From positions 1 to 64,000 of the forward strand of contig NZ_JBHUEO010000009.1 of assembly GCF_042680885.1 (NCBI RefSeq): a DNA stretch of 64,000 nt. The letters run 5' to 3'. Below are positions 26,664 through 35,976 of the stretch, one piece after another; the stretch's first letter is position 1; each line of letters starts with the position of its first letter. The translations under genes were made by a program, and so were the position numbers. Origin of the DNA: Siminovitchia sediminis (GTDB lineage: Bacteria; Bacillota; Bacilli; Bacillales; Bacillaceae_C). Under the pieces are notes generated by a model that worked only from the letters and a program-made list of their open reading frames with translations, had not been told where the DNA came from and made no database searches.

Positions 26664-27173
26664 ATGAAACTCAAACAGATACTAAATGAGAAGCTTGAAG
26701 AATGGATATTGGTGGCAAGCACGATCCTATTGGTCGTTTTAGTGGTTGGACAAGTGTTTGCCAGGTTTGTAATGAACTTTTCATTTGGCTGGAGCGAGGA
26801 ATTGGCACGCTATCTATTAATATGGATAGCGTGGATCGCTGCCAGTTATGCCGTAACCAAAAATGCCCATATACGGGTTGAAATTCTTAAAGACCGCTTC
26901 TCCAAGCGTATTAAACAAATCTTAGAGCTGATCGTTTTAATTATATGGTTCGGGTTTGCTGCGTTTTTGGCGATTGAAGGAACAAACTTTGTTCTACAGG
27001 TTCAAGCTACAAACCAGGTAAGTCCTTCTCTTGGGGCTGAAATGTGGATTGTGTATTTGGCAGTCCCTGTTGGCGGTGTATTAATGGGTATCCGTTTAAT
27101 TCAGCAGGCGATCCTGATTTTTAAAGACCCGGAACAATTAGAAAGCACATCACCACACGATTTAAACCAATAA
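26664..27173 (+). CDS. TRAP transporter small permease (DctQ family)
   Basis: Membrane protein of 169 residues with four predicted helices (about 15-35, 50-70, 90-110, 130-150) and the family motif FGWSEELARYLLIWIAW. It forms the complex with the large permease. GAGGGAG precedes ATG 26664. Confidence 0.92.
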   Translation: MKLKQILNEKLEEWILVASTILLVVLVVGQVFARFVMNFSFGWSEELARYLLIWIAWIAASYAVTKNAHIRVEILKDRFSKRIKQILELIVLIIWFGFAAFLAIEGTNFVLQVQATNQVSPSLGAEMWIVYLAVPVGGVLMGIRLIQQAILIFKDPEQLESTSPHDLNQ

Positions 27174-27207
27174 TCCTTACGGGTTATGACAAGTGAGGAG
27201 GATCCCC

Positions 27208-28491
27208 TTGACGATAGCGGTTTTATTTGGAACTTTGTTTCTTTTAATCTTTTTAAGTGTACCGATTGGTATTTCAATCGGTGTGTCGACTCTCGTTACC
27301 ATTTTGTTTGCTGCGGATAATGTCAGCCTTGGTACGATAGCACAGAAATCATTTACATCCTTGGATTCGTTTCCACTGATGGCCATCCCGTTTTTTACTC
27401 TCGCTGGGGTTCTTATGGGGAAAGGCGGAGTCTCTAGAAGACTTTTGGACTTTGCCGGCTCCCTTGTGGGATTTATGACAGGCGGTTTGGCAATGGTGAC
27501 GGTTCTTGCCTGTATGTTTTTTGCGGCGATCTCAGGATCCGGTCCGGCCACAGTTGCGGCTATCGGTTCATTTATGATTCCTGCCATGCGGGCAAAACAA
27601 TACGGCGACGGTTTTTCACCAGCATTAACAGCTACAGCGGGCTCCATAGGTGTTGTGATTCCGCCTAGTATTCCGTTTGTACTCTTAGGAGTTACCGGAA
27701 GCCTTTCGATCAGCGATCTGTTTATGGCCGGTGTGTTTCCAGGTGTCTTAATCGGTATTCTTCTCATGGTGGTTTCTTTTATCATTATTACACTGAAAAA
27801 AGTAGATAATGAAAAAGAAAAAATGCAATTGAAAAGGGTATGGGAAACTTTTTACAAGGCTATTTGGGCAATGCTGACTCCAATTATTGTTCTTGGCGGA
27901 ATTTATGCGGGCATCTTTACTCCGACCGAAGCAGCTGCTGTCGCTATTGTCTATGGACTCTTTGTAGGGGTATTCATTTACCGGGAACTAAAATGGAAAG
28001 ATATATATGACAGTATTATAGAAACCGTTAAAATTACCGGTGCCACTTTATATATGGTCGGTTTGTCCATCGCCTTTGCCTATTTGCTGACAATCGAGCG
28101 GATTCCATCCAAGATTGCCGAAGGGATCATGGGAGCTTCTGACAATCCGATTGTGATTCTGCTATTAATCAATCTCTTTTTACTAGTAGTTGGTGCTTTT
28201 ATTGATACGGTCGCAGCCATTGTCATTTTGACACCTATCTTATTGCCTGTTGCAGTACAAATTGGCGTAGACCCAATTCATTTTGGTGTGATTATGGTCG
28301 TCAACTTGGCCATTGGCTTTATCACTCCTCCGGTCGGGGTCAACTTGTTTGTTGCGTCTGCGGTGGGGAAAGTGCCGTTTGACCAGGTGGCAAAAGGAAT
28401 TGTACCGCTTTTTATCACGATGCTCGTTGCATTGGCGATCATCACATATGTACCACAATTGTCCTTGTGGCTCCCTAACCTGATGAAATAG
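27208..28491 (+). CDS. TRAP transporter large permease (DctM family)
   Basis: Sodium-coupled translocation subunit of 427 residues with about 12 helices. Recognisable pieces are MAIPFFTLAGVLM, AISGSGPATVAAIGS, GSIGVVIPPSIPFVL and FITPPVGVNLFVAS, the sodium-binding hairpins of the family. TTG 27208 is chosen, with AGGAGG 7-8 bases upstream; the frame opens at GTG 27193 within that site. Completes the receptor-Q-M transporter of this operon. Confidence 0.93.
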   Translation: MTIAVLFGTLFLLIFLSVPIGISIGVSTLVTILFAADNVSLGTIAQKSFTSLDSFPLMAIPFFTLAGVLMGKGGVSRRLLDFAGSLVGFMTGGLAMVTVLACMFFAAISGSGPATVAAIGSFMIPAMRAKQYGDGFSPALTATAGSIGVVIPPSIPFVLLGVTGSLSISDLFMAGVFPGVLIGILLMVVSFIIITLKKVDNEKEKMQLKRVWETFYKAIWAMLTPIIVLGGIYAGIFTPTEAAAVAIVYGLFVGVFIYRELKWKDIYDSIIETVKITGATLYMVGLSIAFAYLLTIERIPSKIAEGIMGASDNPIVILLLINLFLLVVGAFIDTVAAIVILTPILLPVAVQIGVDPIHFGVIMVVNLAIGFITPPVGVNLFVASAVGKVPFDQVAKGIVPLFITMLVALAIITYVPQLSLWLPNLMK

Positions 28492-28514
28492 AGATAGAAG
28501 GAGTGTACCGAACA

Positions 28515-30098
28515 TTGAACCCGGATCTGATTATGCATCATGGGACAGTTGTTACAATGGACCGGAATTTTCGCCTTGCGGAAGCAGTGGCCGTAAAAGA
28601 CGGAAAAATTATGGCAACCGGTACCAATGATGAGATATTACACTACAGCACCCCTCAAACAAAGGTGATCGACTTGGAGGGGAGAACGGTAACGCCAGGC
28701 TTCATCGATGCTCACCAGCATATGATTAATTTCGGCTTTAACTTGGCAAACGTTAATTGCAGAAAAAATTCTATTGAGGAAGTCGTTTCAGCTATTAAGG
28801 AAAGAGCCAAAGCAAGCAGCCCGGATGAATGGATTATTGGCTGGGGCTATGATGAAGCCGGCTTTAAAGAAATGAGAAATCTCCATAAAAGCGATTTTGA
28901 GGGAATACCAAACCCTATTTATATTATGAGATATTGCCATCATGCTGCGGCGGTCAATGATAGGGCACTGGAGCTGGCCGGTATAACGAATGATACCACA
29001 GTGAATAACGGAATGATTGAAAAAGATGATTCTGGAGAAGTAACAGGTGTACTTGTTGAACAAGGCAAGACCCTAGTTGAAAATGTGATGCCTCCTTATA
29101 CAAGAGATCAGATGAAGCATGCTGTAAAGCTGGCTAACGACCAATATGTAAAGGAAGGCATTACAAGTGTCCACGAAGCAGGACTGGGCTTTTTCTCAGA
29201 TGCTTTTAAGGAATTTGATGTTCTGGCGGAAATGAAAGAAGAAGGAACATTAAATGTTCGAATGTACGTCATGGTTATGCAAGATGTTTTCGAAGAGTTT
29301 CTGGAATCGTATTCTTCCTATGAATGGGACCATCGTTTAAAAATGGGATCGATGAAATTCTTTGGCGATGGTACACTCAGCGGAAAAACAGCCGCTGTGT
29401 CCCAAGACTTTAAGCATTCACCCGGAGAAAAAGGGATGCTTCTCTACACCTTTGACGAACTGTTCGAAAGGGCAAAGATTGCCCACAGCCAGAACAAACA
29501 AATCGCAGTTCATGCAATTGGGGACCGTACGATTCAACAGGTGCTCGATGTGTACGAGAAATTGTATGAGGATGACCCCAAGCCCAATCTTCGCCATCGA
29601 ATCGAACATTCGACTGTTACGGATAAGGCAATCTTGGCCCGTATGAAAAAATTAGGAGCCATCCCGGTTCCTCAGCCGTCCCTTGTATATTTTGCCGGAG
29701 ACGTATACATGGAAAACTTAAATGAACCGGCGGTAGACAATGTTTTTGCCAATAAAAATTTTATCCATGCCGGTTTAAAACCTGCGGGAAGCTCAGATTG
29801 CCCGATTATTCCAAGCTCTCCCCTGTTGGGAATGGCTGTAGCCATGGACAGGACGACCGTAAAACATCATGTGTTTATTCCTGATCAAAGAATCAGTCTC
29901 CGCGAAGCCTTGAGTATGTATACGGTGAATGCTGCATATGCCTCCTTTGAGGAAGACCTGAAAGGTTCACTGGAAAAAGGCAAGCTGGCGGATATGGTTG
30001 TTCTTCCGGAAGGCTTTCTCGGTTTTTCAGCGGATGAAATTAAAAAAACTGAGGTCGAAATGACGATTATCGGGGGAGAAATTGTCTACAGTAAATGA
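28515..30098 (+). CDS. Metal-dependent amidohydrolase (YtcJ-like)
   Basis: Amidohydrolase superfamily enzyme of 527 residues from TTG 28515 (AAGGAG 11 bases upstream; GTG 28503 overlaps that site). Metal-site motifs: PGFIDAHQHM near 65, IAVHAIGD, HRIEHST and the catalytic Asp in AGSSDCPI. An N-terminal composite beta-domain begins MNPDLIMHHGTVVTMD. Such enzymes hydrolyse amides, formamides, imides or cyclic ureas; this one's substrate is unknown. A second hydrolase beside the RocB-like gene points to an amide- or ring-containing nutrient (inference). Confidence 0.88.
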   Translation: MNPDLIMHHGTVVTMDRNFRLAEAVAVKDGKIMATGTNDEILHYSTPQTKVIDLEGRTVTPGFIDAHQHMINFGFNLANVNCRKNSIEEVVSAIKERAKASSPDEWIIGWGYDEAGFKEMRNLHKSDFEGIPNPIYIMRYCHHAAAVNDRALELAGITNDTTVNNGMIEKDDSGEVTGVLVEQGKTLVENVMPPYTRDQMKHAVKLANDQYVKEGITSVHEAGLGFFSDAFKEFDVLAEMKEEGTLNVRMYVMVMQDVFEEFLESYSSYEWDHRLKMGSMKFFGDGTLSGKTAAVSQDFKHSPGEKGMLLYTFDELFERAKIAHSQNKQIAVHAIGDRTIQQVLDVYEKLYEDDPKPNLRHRIEHSTVTDKAILARMKKLGAIPVPQPSLVYFAGDVYMENLNEPAVDNVFANKNFIHAGLKPAGSSDCPIIPSSPLLGMAVAMDRTTVKHHVFIPDQRISLREALSMYTVNAAYASFEEDLKGSLEKGKLADMVVLPEGFLGFSADEIKKTEVEMTIIGGEIVYSK

Positions 30099-30127
30099 AA
30101 TGAACAAACCGGAGGATTAGAGCCCAT

Positions 30128-31768
30128 ATGAAAAATTTATCAGGCGGACATATTGTTGTAGAAGTTTTAGAGAAAGAAGGGGTTGAAAAGGCCTTTTGCG
30201 TTCCAGGGGAAAGTTACCTTGGGGTTATTGACGGCCTATACGAACATCCTTCCATCGAACTGATTTCAACTCGCCATGAAGGCGGCGCTTCTTTTATGGC
30301 GGAAGCCTATGCCAAAGCTTCCGGAAAAGTAGGCGTATGTATGGCTACACGGGGGCCGGGTGCGACCAATCTATCCATCGGGCTCCATACAGCTATGCAG
30401 GATTCGACGCCGCTTGTTGCCTTAATTGGACAAGTGGAAAGACCGTTTAAAGAGAGAGAAGCTTTTCAGGAAGTGGATTTTGCGGCATATTTCAGCCACC
30501 TGTGCAAATGGGCGGTGGAAATCGACTCTGCGGAAAGAATTCCCGAGCTTCTTCATCGCGCTTTCTACGTTGCCCGTTCAGGCAGGCCGGGACCCGTGGT
30601 GGTTTCGCTGCCGCACGACATGCTGGAAGATGTTATTGACTATAAGGAAGGCACGATTGTAGAAGCTGAAGTGCCCGAAGCAAGCGACGCAACTGTACAA
30701 AAAGTATTGGACCAACTCAGCCAGGCGAAACAGCCGATCATCATTGCGGGCGGAGGTGTGATTGCTTCCGGGGCGCAGAACGAACTGGCCGCATTGGCTG
30801 AAAAGCTTCAGGTTCCTGTTGCTTCAGCCTTCAGGCGATTCAATGTCTTGGCCAACGATCATCCCCATTATGCAGGCTGGCTGGGATTTGGCTTGGATCC
30901 AAGTTTGGTCCGCTATATACAGAATGCAGATCTTGTGTTGTCTGTCGGTACTCGTTTCTCTCAAATAACAACACAGGACTATACGTTATTGAATGAGGAG
31001 TCCAAACTGATTCAAGTGGATATATCGCCGGATTCGATAGGAAAAGCTTACTCGGCGGATATGGGGATTGTGTCTGATGCAAAGAAATTTTTGCAGAAGT
31101 GTCTGGAGACTGCGGAACCTGTAAAAGATGCAAAACGTGAACAATTGGTACAGGAACGTCATGAAGCGTATCTGGCCTTTTCCACACCGCCAGCTCCATC
31201 GGAGTCTGGAAATTTTGCAGAGATGAATGCGGTGATGGCCGATGTGATGTCTGAAGTTCCCGACAATAGTATTTTAACCAGTGACGCCGGGAACTTTTAT
31301 GGATGGCTTGCCAGATATTTCCGATTCTCGGATGAAAAGCAATACATTGGACCGACCTCAGGGGCAATGGGCTATGGTTTGCCGGCTGCCATCGGCGCAA
31401 AGGCGGCGTGCCCGGACAAAACCGTTATTTCATTCTCGGGTGACGGCGGATTTATGATGACGCTGGTTGAATTGGAAACAGCCGTCAGGGGAAACCTTCC
31501 AGTGGTGGCCATCGTAGTCAACAACAATATGTATGGAACGATCCGTGCCCACCAGGAAAACCATTTTCCGGGCCGTGTCATGGCAACACCTCTCACAAAC
31601 CCTTCCTTTGCAGAAGTGGCTAAGCAATTTGGCTGTGAAGGGGAGACGGTCCAAGCAAATGAAGAGTTTCTTCCTGTTTTCAGGCGTGCTCTTCAAAGCG
31701 ATAAACCGTTTGTCATCGAGGTTCAGACAGACCCAAACATCATGTCAGCTGCGCAGGCTGCAAAATAA
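30128..31768 (+). CDS. Thiamine-diphosphate-dependent enzyme (acetolactate synthase/decarboxylase-like)
   Basis: Protein of 546 residues with the three-domain ThDP plan: PYR domain with the activating glutamate in STRHEGGASFMAEAY, a central domain, and a PP domain with the cofactor motif SGDGGFMM...NNNMYGT. It resembles the ILV/benzoylformate-decarboxylase superfamily; no regulatory subunit gene is nearby, so it is probably not biosynthetic acetolactate synthase. With 2-hydroxyacid dehydrogenases and an aldehyde dehydrogenase in the same operon, a 2-oxoacid decarboxylase is the simplest role (inference). GGAGG precedes ATG 30128. Last gene of the operon. Confidence 0.88.
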   Translation: MKNLSGGHIVVEVLEKEGVEKAFCVPGESYLGVIDGLYEHPSIELISTRHEGGASFMAEAYAKASGKVGVCMATRGPGATNLSIGLHTAMQDSTPLVALIGQVERPFKEREAFQEVDFAAYFSHLCKWAVEIDSAERIPELLHRAFYVARSGRPGPVVVSLPHDMLEDVIDYKEGTIVEAEVPEASDATVQKVLDQLSQAKQPIIIAGGGVIASGAQNELAALAEKLQVPVASAFRRFNVLANDHPHYAGWLGFGLDPSLVRYIQNADLVLSVGTRFSQITTQDYTLLNEESKLIQVDISPDSIGKAYSADMGIVSDAKKFLQKCLETAEPVKDAKREQLVQERHEAYLAFSTPPAPSESGNFAEMNAVMADVMSEVPDNSILTSDAGNFYGWLARYFRFSDEKQYIGPTSGAMGYGLPAAIGAKAACPDKTVISFSGDGGFMMTLVELETAVRGNLPVVAIVVNNNMYGTIRAHQENHFPGRVMATPLTNPSFAEVAKQFGCEGETVQANEEFLPVFRRALQSDKPFVIEVQTDPNIMSAAQAAK

Positions 31769-31810
31769 ATCTGATAGGTTAACGGACACATCCAAGATTG
31801 CTTTGATAGG

Positions 31811-31854
31811 GCATATCATCGTGAAAATACAAATATTGCGGTGATATGCTTTTT
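31811..31854 (+). terminator. Terminator of the catabolic operon
   Basis: GCATATCA (31811-31818) pairs with TGATATGC (31842-31849), followed by TTTTT. Confidence 0.7.
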
Positions 31855-31894
31855 GATATATTTCATAATCCCAATCAGCTGATGCAGGGTAAAA

Positions 31895-32140
31895 GAGGAT
31901 ACTAACCCGATAGAAATATGGTGGAAACCTTCCCGGTCAAGAGAGGAACCTGCTAAATCGGTAATCACGGTGTAAACCCTCCCGATCAAGAGAGGGATCC
32001 AGTTACTCGGTAGGATTAAGGTGTAAATCTTACAGAGCAAATAAGAAATCTGCCGCTCGATAGGGATTAGGACAGAACCCCTCCCGATCAAGAGAGAAGT
32101 TCCGCTTAATCGGCGGGAGTAGTGTGAGAAATTCCGATAG
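31895..32140. repeat. 49-bp degenerate tandem array
   Basis: Four to five units of about 49-53 bases beginning CCCG(A/G)TCAAGAGAGG and containing AATCGGTA and GGTGTAAA; unit starts are near 31932, 31981, 32030 (most diverged) and 32083, with partial units at the edges. Unrelated in sequence to the arrays at 6962 and 11518. It lies between the operon terminator and the next promoter and contains no gene. Confidence 0.8.
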
Positions 32141-32255
32141 CAGAAGCAAGCTCCTCGAAATTGTAGATGGGATATCCGGTTGCAGGGCAGCGTGTCTCGT
32201 GACAGGTACTGTGTATACGGATTTTTACTGGAAATCTATTCTTGACAACACCTCA

Positions 32256-32284
32256 TTGACATTCATAGAATGAAACATTATAAT
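32256..32284 (+). promoter_or_regulatory. sigmaA promoter of the aminotransferase/ABC operon
   Basis: Consensus TTGACA (32256-32261), 17 bases, consensus TATAAT (32279-32284). An inverted repeat TAATATT-N5-AATATTA (32281-32299) overlaps the -10 and start region and may be an operator. Strong promoter expected unless repressed. Confidence 0.88.
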
Positions 32285-32342
32285 ATTACGAAAATATTAC
32301 AAACTATATATTATTTCTATAATTATTGGAGGATCTATATAA

Positions 32343-33497
32343 ATGATAAACCCCCGCTTACATAATGTTCATATCTCGGGAATCCGCGTGATTGCCGGCT
32401 TGGCTGAAAAGGACCCCGATGTCATTAACCTCACGATGGGGCAGCCGGATTTTCCTACTCCCGAGTACATTAAGGAGGCCGGCGTGAAGGCCATACAAAA
32501 TAACATGACCGCCTACACCAATACCGCGGGAATGATTGAATTAAGAGAAGCAGCCAGCCGATACATGAACCGTAAATATGGGTTTTCCTATCGGGCGGAA
32601 GATGAAATTTTAATTACGTCAGGTGCCAGCCAGGGGATTGACTTGGCATTAAGGACTATTCTGGAAGAGGGTTCTGAAGTAATTATTCCGGCTCCATTTT
32701 TTCCAAGTTATGAGCCTGGGACCACTTTATCCGGTGCTGTTCCTGTGTATATTGATACCGCTCCAAACGGCTTTAAAGTGAATGCTGACATGATCAAAGA
32801 GAAGCTGACGGATAAAACGCGCTGCGTCATTCTTTCTTACCCGTCCAATCCGACAGGGCGCACTTTGAGCGAACAGGAAATTTATGATATTGCCGATCTG
32901 TTAAAAGATAAAAATGTTTACGTGTTATCGGATGAAATTTACAGTGAATTGCTTTATGACAAACAGCATTTTTCAATCGGTTCCATACCTGAGATGAAGG
33001 AGAAATCAATTATTCTGAACGGTCTTTCCAAGTCCCACGCGATGACGGGTTGGAGACTGGGGATGGCTATGGCGCCGGCAAAGATTATTTCAGAAATGAC
33101 CAAGCTTCAGCTTTACAGCACGACATGTGCCAGTTCCATCAGCCAATATGCAGCACTGGAAGCTTTAACGAAAGAAACCGGAGATCTGGACAGTATGCAG
33201 TCAGAATATAAGAAAAGAAGGGACTATATGTATGACAGGTTAATCAAGATGGGCTTGAAGGTAAGTAAGCCTGAAGGCGCTTTTTATATCTTCCCTTCTA
33301 TTAAGGAATTTGGCTATCAATCTATGGATTTCGCATTAAAGCTGCTGGAAGAAGAAAAAGTGGCTGTCGTGCCCGGCGATGCATTCTCCCGCTATGGAGA
33401 AGGGTATATACGGATTTCCTACGCAAGCTCCATGGAGAAACTATCGGAAGGCGCAGACCGGCTGGAGAGATTTGTAAAACGTACGGTCACAGTTTAA
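32343..33497 (+). CDS. Pyridoxal-phosphate aminotransferase, class I/II
   Basis: Fold-type I aminotransferase of 384 residues similar to PatA/aspartate aminotransferases. Seen are LTMGQPDFPTP at the N-terminus, SYPSNPTGR, the SDEIYSELLYD aspartate/tyrosine pair and the PLP lysine in GLSKSHAMTGWRLGMA, with the carboxylate-binding arginine in GYIRISYA. GGAGG lies about 10 bases before ATG 32343. Cytosolic; transfers an amino group to 2-oxoglutarate or pyruvate. It heads a locus with an amino-acid ABC transporter, so it probably deaminates the imported amino acid. Confidence 0.92.
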   Translation: MINPRLHNVHISGIRVIAGLAEKDPDVINLTMGQPDFPTPEYIKEAGVKAIQNNMTAYTNTAGMIELREAASRYMNRKYGFSYRAEDEILITSGASQGIDLALRTILEEGSEVIIPAPFFPSYEPGTTLSGAVPVYIDTAPNGFKVNADMIKEKLTDKTRCVILSYPSNPTGRTLSEQEIYDIADLLKDKNVYVLSDEIYSELLYDKQHFSIGSIPEMKEKSIILNGLSKSHAMTGWRLGMAMAPAKIISEMTKLQLYSTTCASSISQYAALEALTKETGDLDSMQSEYKKRRDYMYDRLIKMGLKVSKPEGAFYIFPSIKEFGYQSMDFALKLLEEEKVAVVPGDAFSRYGEGYIRISYASSMEKLSEGADRLERFVKRTVTV

Positions 33498-33570
33498 TAA
33501 CGGACTGTCCTCATTCTACAGCACTTTTCTCCTTCCCTGAGTATGAAGGATAGTGCTGAATAGCAAAAGA

Positions 33571-33584
33571 TGTAAGCGCTTATA
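33571..33584 (+). promoter_or_regulatory. Probable cre box
   Basis: TGTAAGCGCTTATA differs from the cre consensus TGWAANCGNTNWCA only at the penultimate base. It lies between the aminotransferase and binding-protein genes, 71 bases before the latter. Confidence 0.5.
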
Positions 33585-33654
33585 AAAAGGAGGTGGTGAA
33601 GACGAGGATATATGCTGTTTCTATAAACAATTAACATATGAAAGGAGAATGGAA

Positions 33655-34482
33655 ATGAAAAAGATATGGATGATGATATTGGGAGTGAGTCTGCTCTTCA
33701 TGCTGGCAGCCTGTGGAGGATCAAGCGAAGAGGCATCGGAGACAAGCGGAGAGGAAACAAGCAGCAAAGAACCGACGGTAGAAACAATTGAAGAAGGAAA
33801 GTTTACTTTTGGATTCAGCGGCTTATACAAACCGTTTAATTTCGAAGATATCGATGGAAATCTTACAGGGTTTGAAGTGGAATTGGGAGAAGCCATCGCC
33901 AAAGAAATGGGATTGGAGCCGAATCCGGTAGCGACTCAGGACTTTGGTGCTTTGATTGAAGAAGTGAACAGCGGGCGCCTGGATGCCATTATGGGGAGCA
34001 TGACGATCACGGAAGAGCGGTCAGAAGCCATTGACTTCTCCGATCCATATTACCGTGGCGGCGGTGTCGTGTACGTTCATAAAGACAATAATGACATCAA
34101 GTCAACTGACGATTTGGAAGGAAAAACAATTGGAGTAATTGCCTCAAGTACTCATGAGCAATCCGCCCTGGAATTTATTACGGAGGACACCCTGGCTACA
34201 TACAGCAGTGACGTTGTTGCCTTGCAGGATTTAGCTGCCGGGACAGGCCGGCTTGATGCAGCCATCGTTGATAAATTTGTGGGACATATGCAAATTGAAG
34301 AAGAAGATATGCCTATTAAACCGATCAGCGAAAGGTTAAATGACGAAGAAATCGGAGCCGGATTTAAGAAAGGCAATGAGGAACTGGTGAAGGAATTTAA
34401 CCGTGCTTTGCAAGCAGTTATCGACAATGGGACATATGACGAAATCAGTAATAAATGGTTCGGGGAAAACATTTTAGAATAA
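33655..34482 (+). CDS. Polar amino-acid ABC transporter, substrate-binding lipoprotein
   Basis: Receptor of 275 residues. Lipobox MLAACGG (Cys about 20), acidic/Ser linker, then an SBP_bac_3 domain: KFTFGFSGLYKPFNFEDIDGNLTGFEVEL (in parts: GLYKPFNFEDIDG, LTGFEVEL) with DAIMGSMTITEERSEAIDFSDPYYRGG typical of glutamine/cystine-type receptors. ATG 33655 is preferred over 33649 by spacing from AAAGGAGA. A hairpin follows the gene, a usual arrangement giving more receptor than permease. Confidence 0.93.
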   Translation: MKKIWMMILGVSLLFMLAACGGSSEEASETSGEETSSKEPTVETIEEGKFTFGFSGLYKPFNFEDIDGNLTGFEVELGEAIAKEMGLEPNPVATQDFGALIEEVNSGRLDAIMGSMTITEERSEAIDFSDPYYRGGGVVYVHKDNNDIKSTDDLEGKTIGVIASSTHEQSALEFITEDTLATYSSDVVALQDLAAGTGRLDAAIVDKFVGHMQIEEEDMPIKPISERLNDEEIGAGFKKGNEELVKEFNRALQAVIDNGTYDEISNKWFGENILE

Positions 34483-34501
34483 TCTATTACATCGAAGGGC
34501 T

Positions 34502-34535
34502 CGGGTGTGCAAGAAAGCAGCGCACACCCGTTTTC
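34502..34535 (+). terminator. Intra-operon hairpin after the binding-protein gene
   Basis: CGGGTGTGC (34502-34510) pairs with GCACACCCG (34522-34530), followed by TTTT. Likely a partial terminator or mRNA-stabilising stem. Confidence 0.65.
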
Positions 34536-34551
34536 ATAAAAGGGGGGACTG

Positions 34552-35220
34552 GTGTTGAGTTTTTGGGACTTGCTTATTCAAACGATTCCCGGTTATATGG
34601 ATGCGGTTTGGGCTACGGTTAAAATTACACTGCTTGGTTTAATCATTGGATTGGTTATCGGACTGTTCTTTGCTTTTTTAAAAGTTTCTAAAATCAAAGT
34701 ATTGGAGATTATCGCTGATATATACATATATATTATTCGCGGAACTCCGCTCATTGTACAAATCTTTATTTTATACTTTGGGCTCGTAGAGTTTGTGGAC
34801 CTAGGCCGGCTGTGGGCTGGGGGGATTGCCCTTGGAGTCCATAATGGGGCCTATATTGCGGAAATATTCAGGGGATCCATCCAATCCATTGATAAAGGGC
34901 AAACGGAGGCTGCAAGAAGCTTGGGAATGCCAACGAATCTGGCTATGCGGCGCATTATATTGCCGCAGGCGCTCAGAAGAGCTCTGCCGCCGCTCGGCAA
35001 CCAGTTCATTATTGCTTTAAAAGATTCTTCTCTCGTGGCATTTATCGGATTCCAAGACTTGTTTAACCGCGCTCAGCGGCTTACCTCATCAACGGGTCTG
35101 GCCATGGAAAACTATATTATTGTAGGAATCTATTATTTGATATTAGTTCTCATTTTAACCTTCCTTGTCAACCGGCTGGAACACAGAATGTCCAAGAGTG
35201 AAAGGGGAATGGCAGCATGA
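34552..35220 (+). CDS. Polar amino-acid ABC transporter, permease
   Basis: HisM/GlnP-type permease of 222 residues with five helices and the EAA loop EAARSLGMPTNLAMRRIILPQALRRALPP (in parts: EAARSLGMPTNLAM, RRIILPQALRRALPP) that contacts the ATPase. Start is GTG 34552 or the adjacent TTG 34555 after AGGGGGGA. Its stop overlaps the ATPase start (ATGA). Confidence 0.93.
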   Translation: MLSFWDLLIQTIPGYMDAVWATVKITLLGLIIGLVIGLFFAFLKVSKIKVLEIIADIYIYIIRGTPLIVQIFILYFGLVEFVDLGRLWAGGIALGVHNGAYIAEIFRGSIQSIDKGQTEAARSLGMPTNLAMRRIILPQALRRALPPLGNQFIIALKDSSLVAFIGFQDLFNRAQRLTSSTGLAMENYIIVGIYYLILVLILTFLVNRLEHRMSKSERGMAA

Positions 35221-35957
35221 GTGAGAAAGACGTCATTATCCGGGTGAACAATCTGCATAAGAGCTTCGGCTCTCTCAAAGTTCTGCAAGGCGTGGATCTG
35301 GAAGTAAAAAAGAGTGAAGTCGTTGTATTGATCGGTGCCAGCGGATCGGGAAAAAGCACATTTTTGCGCTGCTTGAATTTTCTGGAAATGAAAGACAGCG
35401 GAGAAATTTATATCGAAAACAATTTGATTGATGTAAAAAAGGATAATTTAAATAAAGTTCGGGAACAGGTTGGAATGGTTTTCCAGCACTTTAATCTGTT
35501 TCCTCATATGACCGTACTGGAAAATACGATCGAAGCCCCAGTTCATGTCAAAGGAATGGACAAAAATGAAGCAACTGACATTGCTGAGGAATATTTGGAA
35601 AAAGTCGGATTGCTGGACAGAGCCAATCAATATCCCGGGACTTTATCCGGAGGACAGAAGCAGCGGGTTGCCATTGCGCGGGCCCTGGCCATGAAGCCAA
35701 AAGTGATGCTCTTTGATGAACCCACGTCAGCGTTGGATCCAGAACTCGTAGGGGAAGTGCTGGGCGTAATGAAAAGCCTGGCAGAAGAAGGAATGACTAT
35801 GGTTGTCGTTACCCATGAAATGGGATTTGCCCGAGAAGTTGCGGATAAGGTACTGTACCTGGATCAGGGGCGCATTGTGGAAGAAGGTACTCCGGAACAA
35901 ATATTTGGAAATCCGAAGGAAGAACGTACTCAGGCATTTTTAAGTAAAGTACTGTAA
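35217..35957 (+). CDS. Polar amino-acid ABC transporter, ATP-binding protein
   Basis: ATPase of 246 residues of the GlnQ/HisP type: Walker A GASGSGKSTF, Q-loop FQHFNLFPHMTVLENT, signature LSGGQKQR, Walker B VMLFDEPTSALDPE and H-loop VVTHEMGFA. Completes the receptor-permease-ATPase transporter and is coupled to the permease gene by a 4-base overlap. Confidence 0.95.
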   Translation: MSEKDVIIRVNNLHKSFGSLKVLQGVDLEVKKSEVVVLIGASGSGKSTFLRCLNFLEMKDSGEIYIENNLIDVKKDNLNKVREQVGMVFQHFNLFPHMTVLENTIEAPVHVKGMDKNEATDIAEEYLEKVGLLDRANQYPGTLSGGQKQRVAIARALAMKPKVMLFDEPTSALDPELVGEVLGVMKSLAEEGMTMVVVTHEMGFAREVADKVLYLDQGRIVEEGTPEQIFGNPKEERTQAFLSKVL

Positions 35958-35976
35958 ATGGGTCATTTGTTATCAA

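Noticed and set aside
30840..31400. 186-codon minus-strand ORF
   Set aside because: Antisense shadow of the ThDP enzyme gene, which has intact cofactor motifs on the plus strand.
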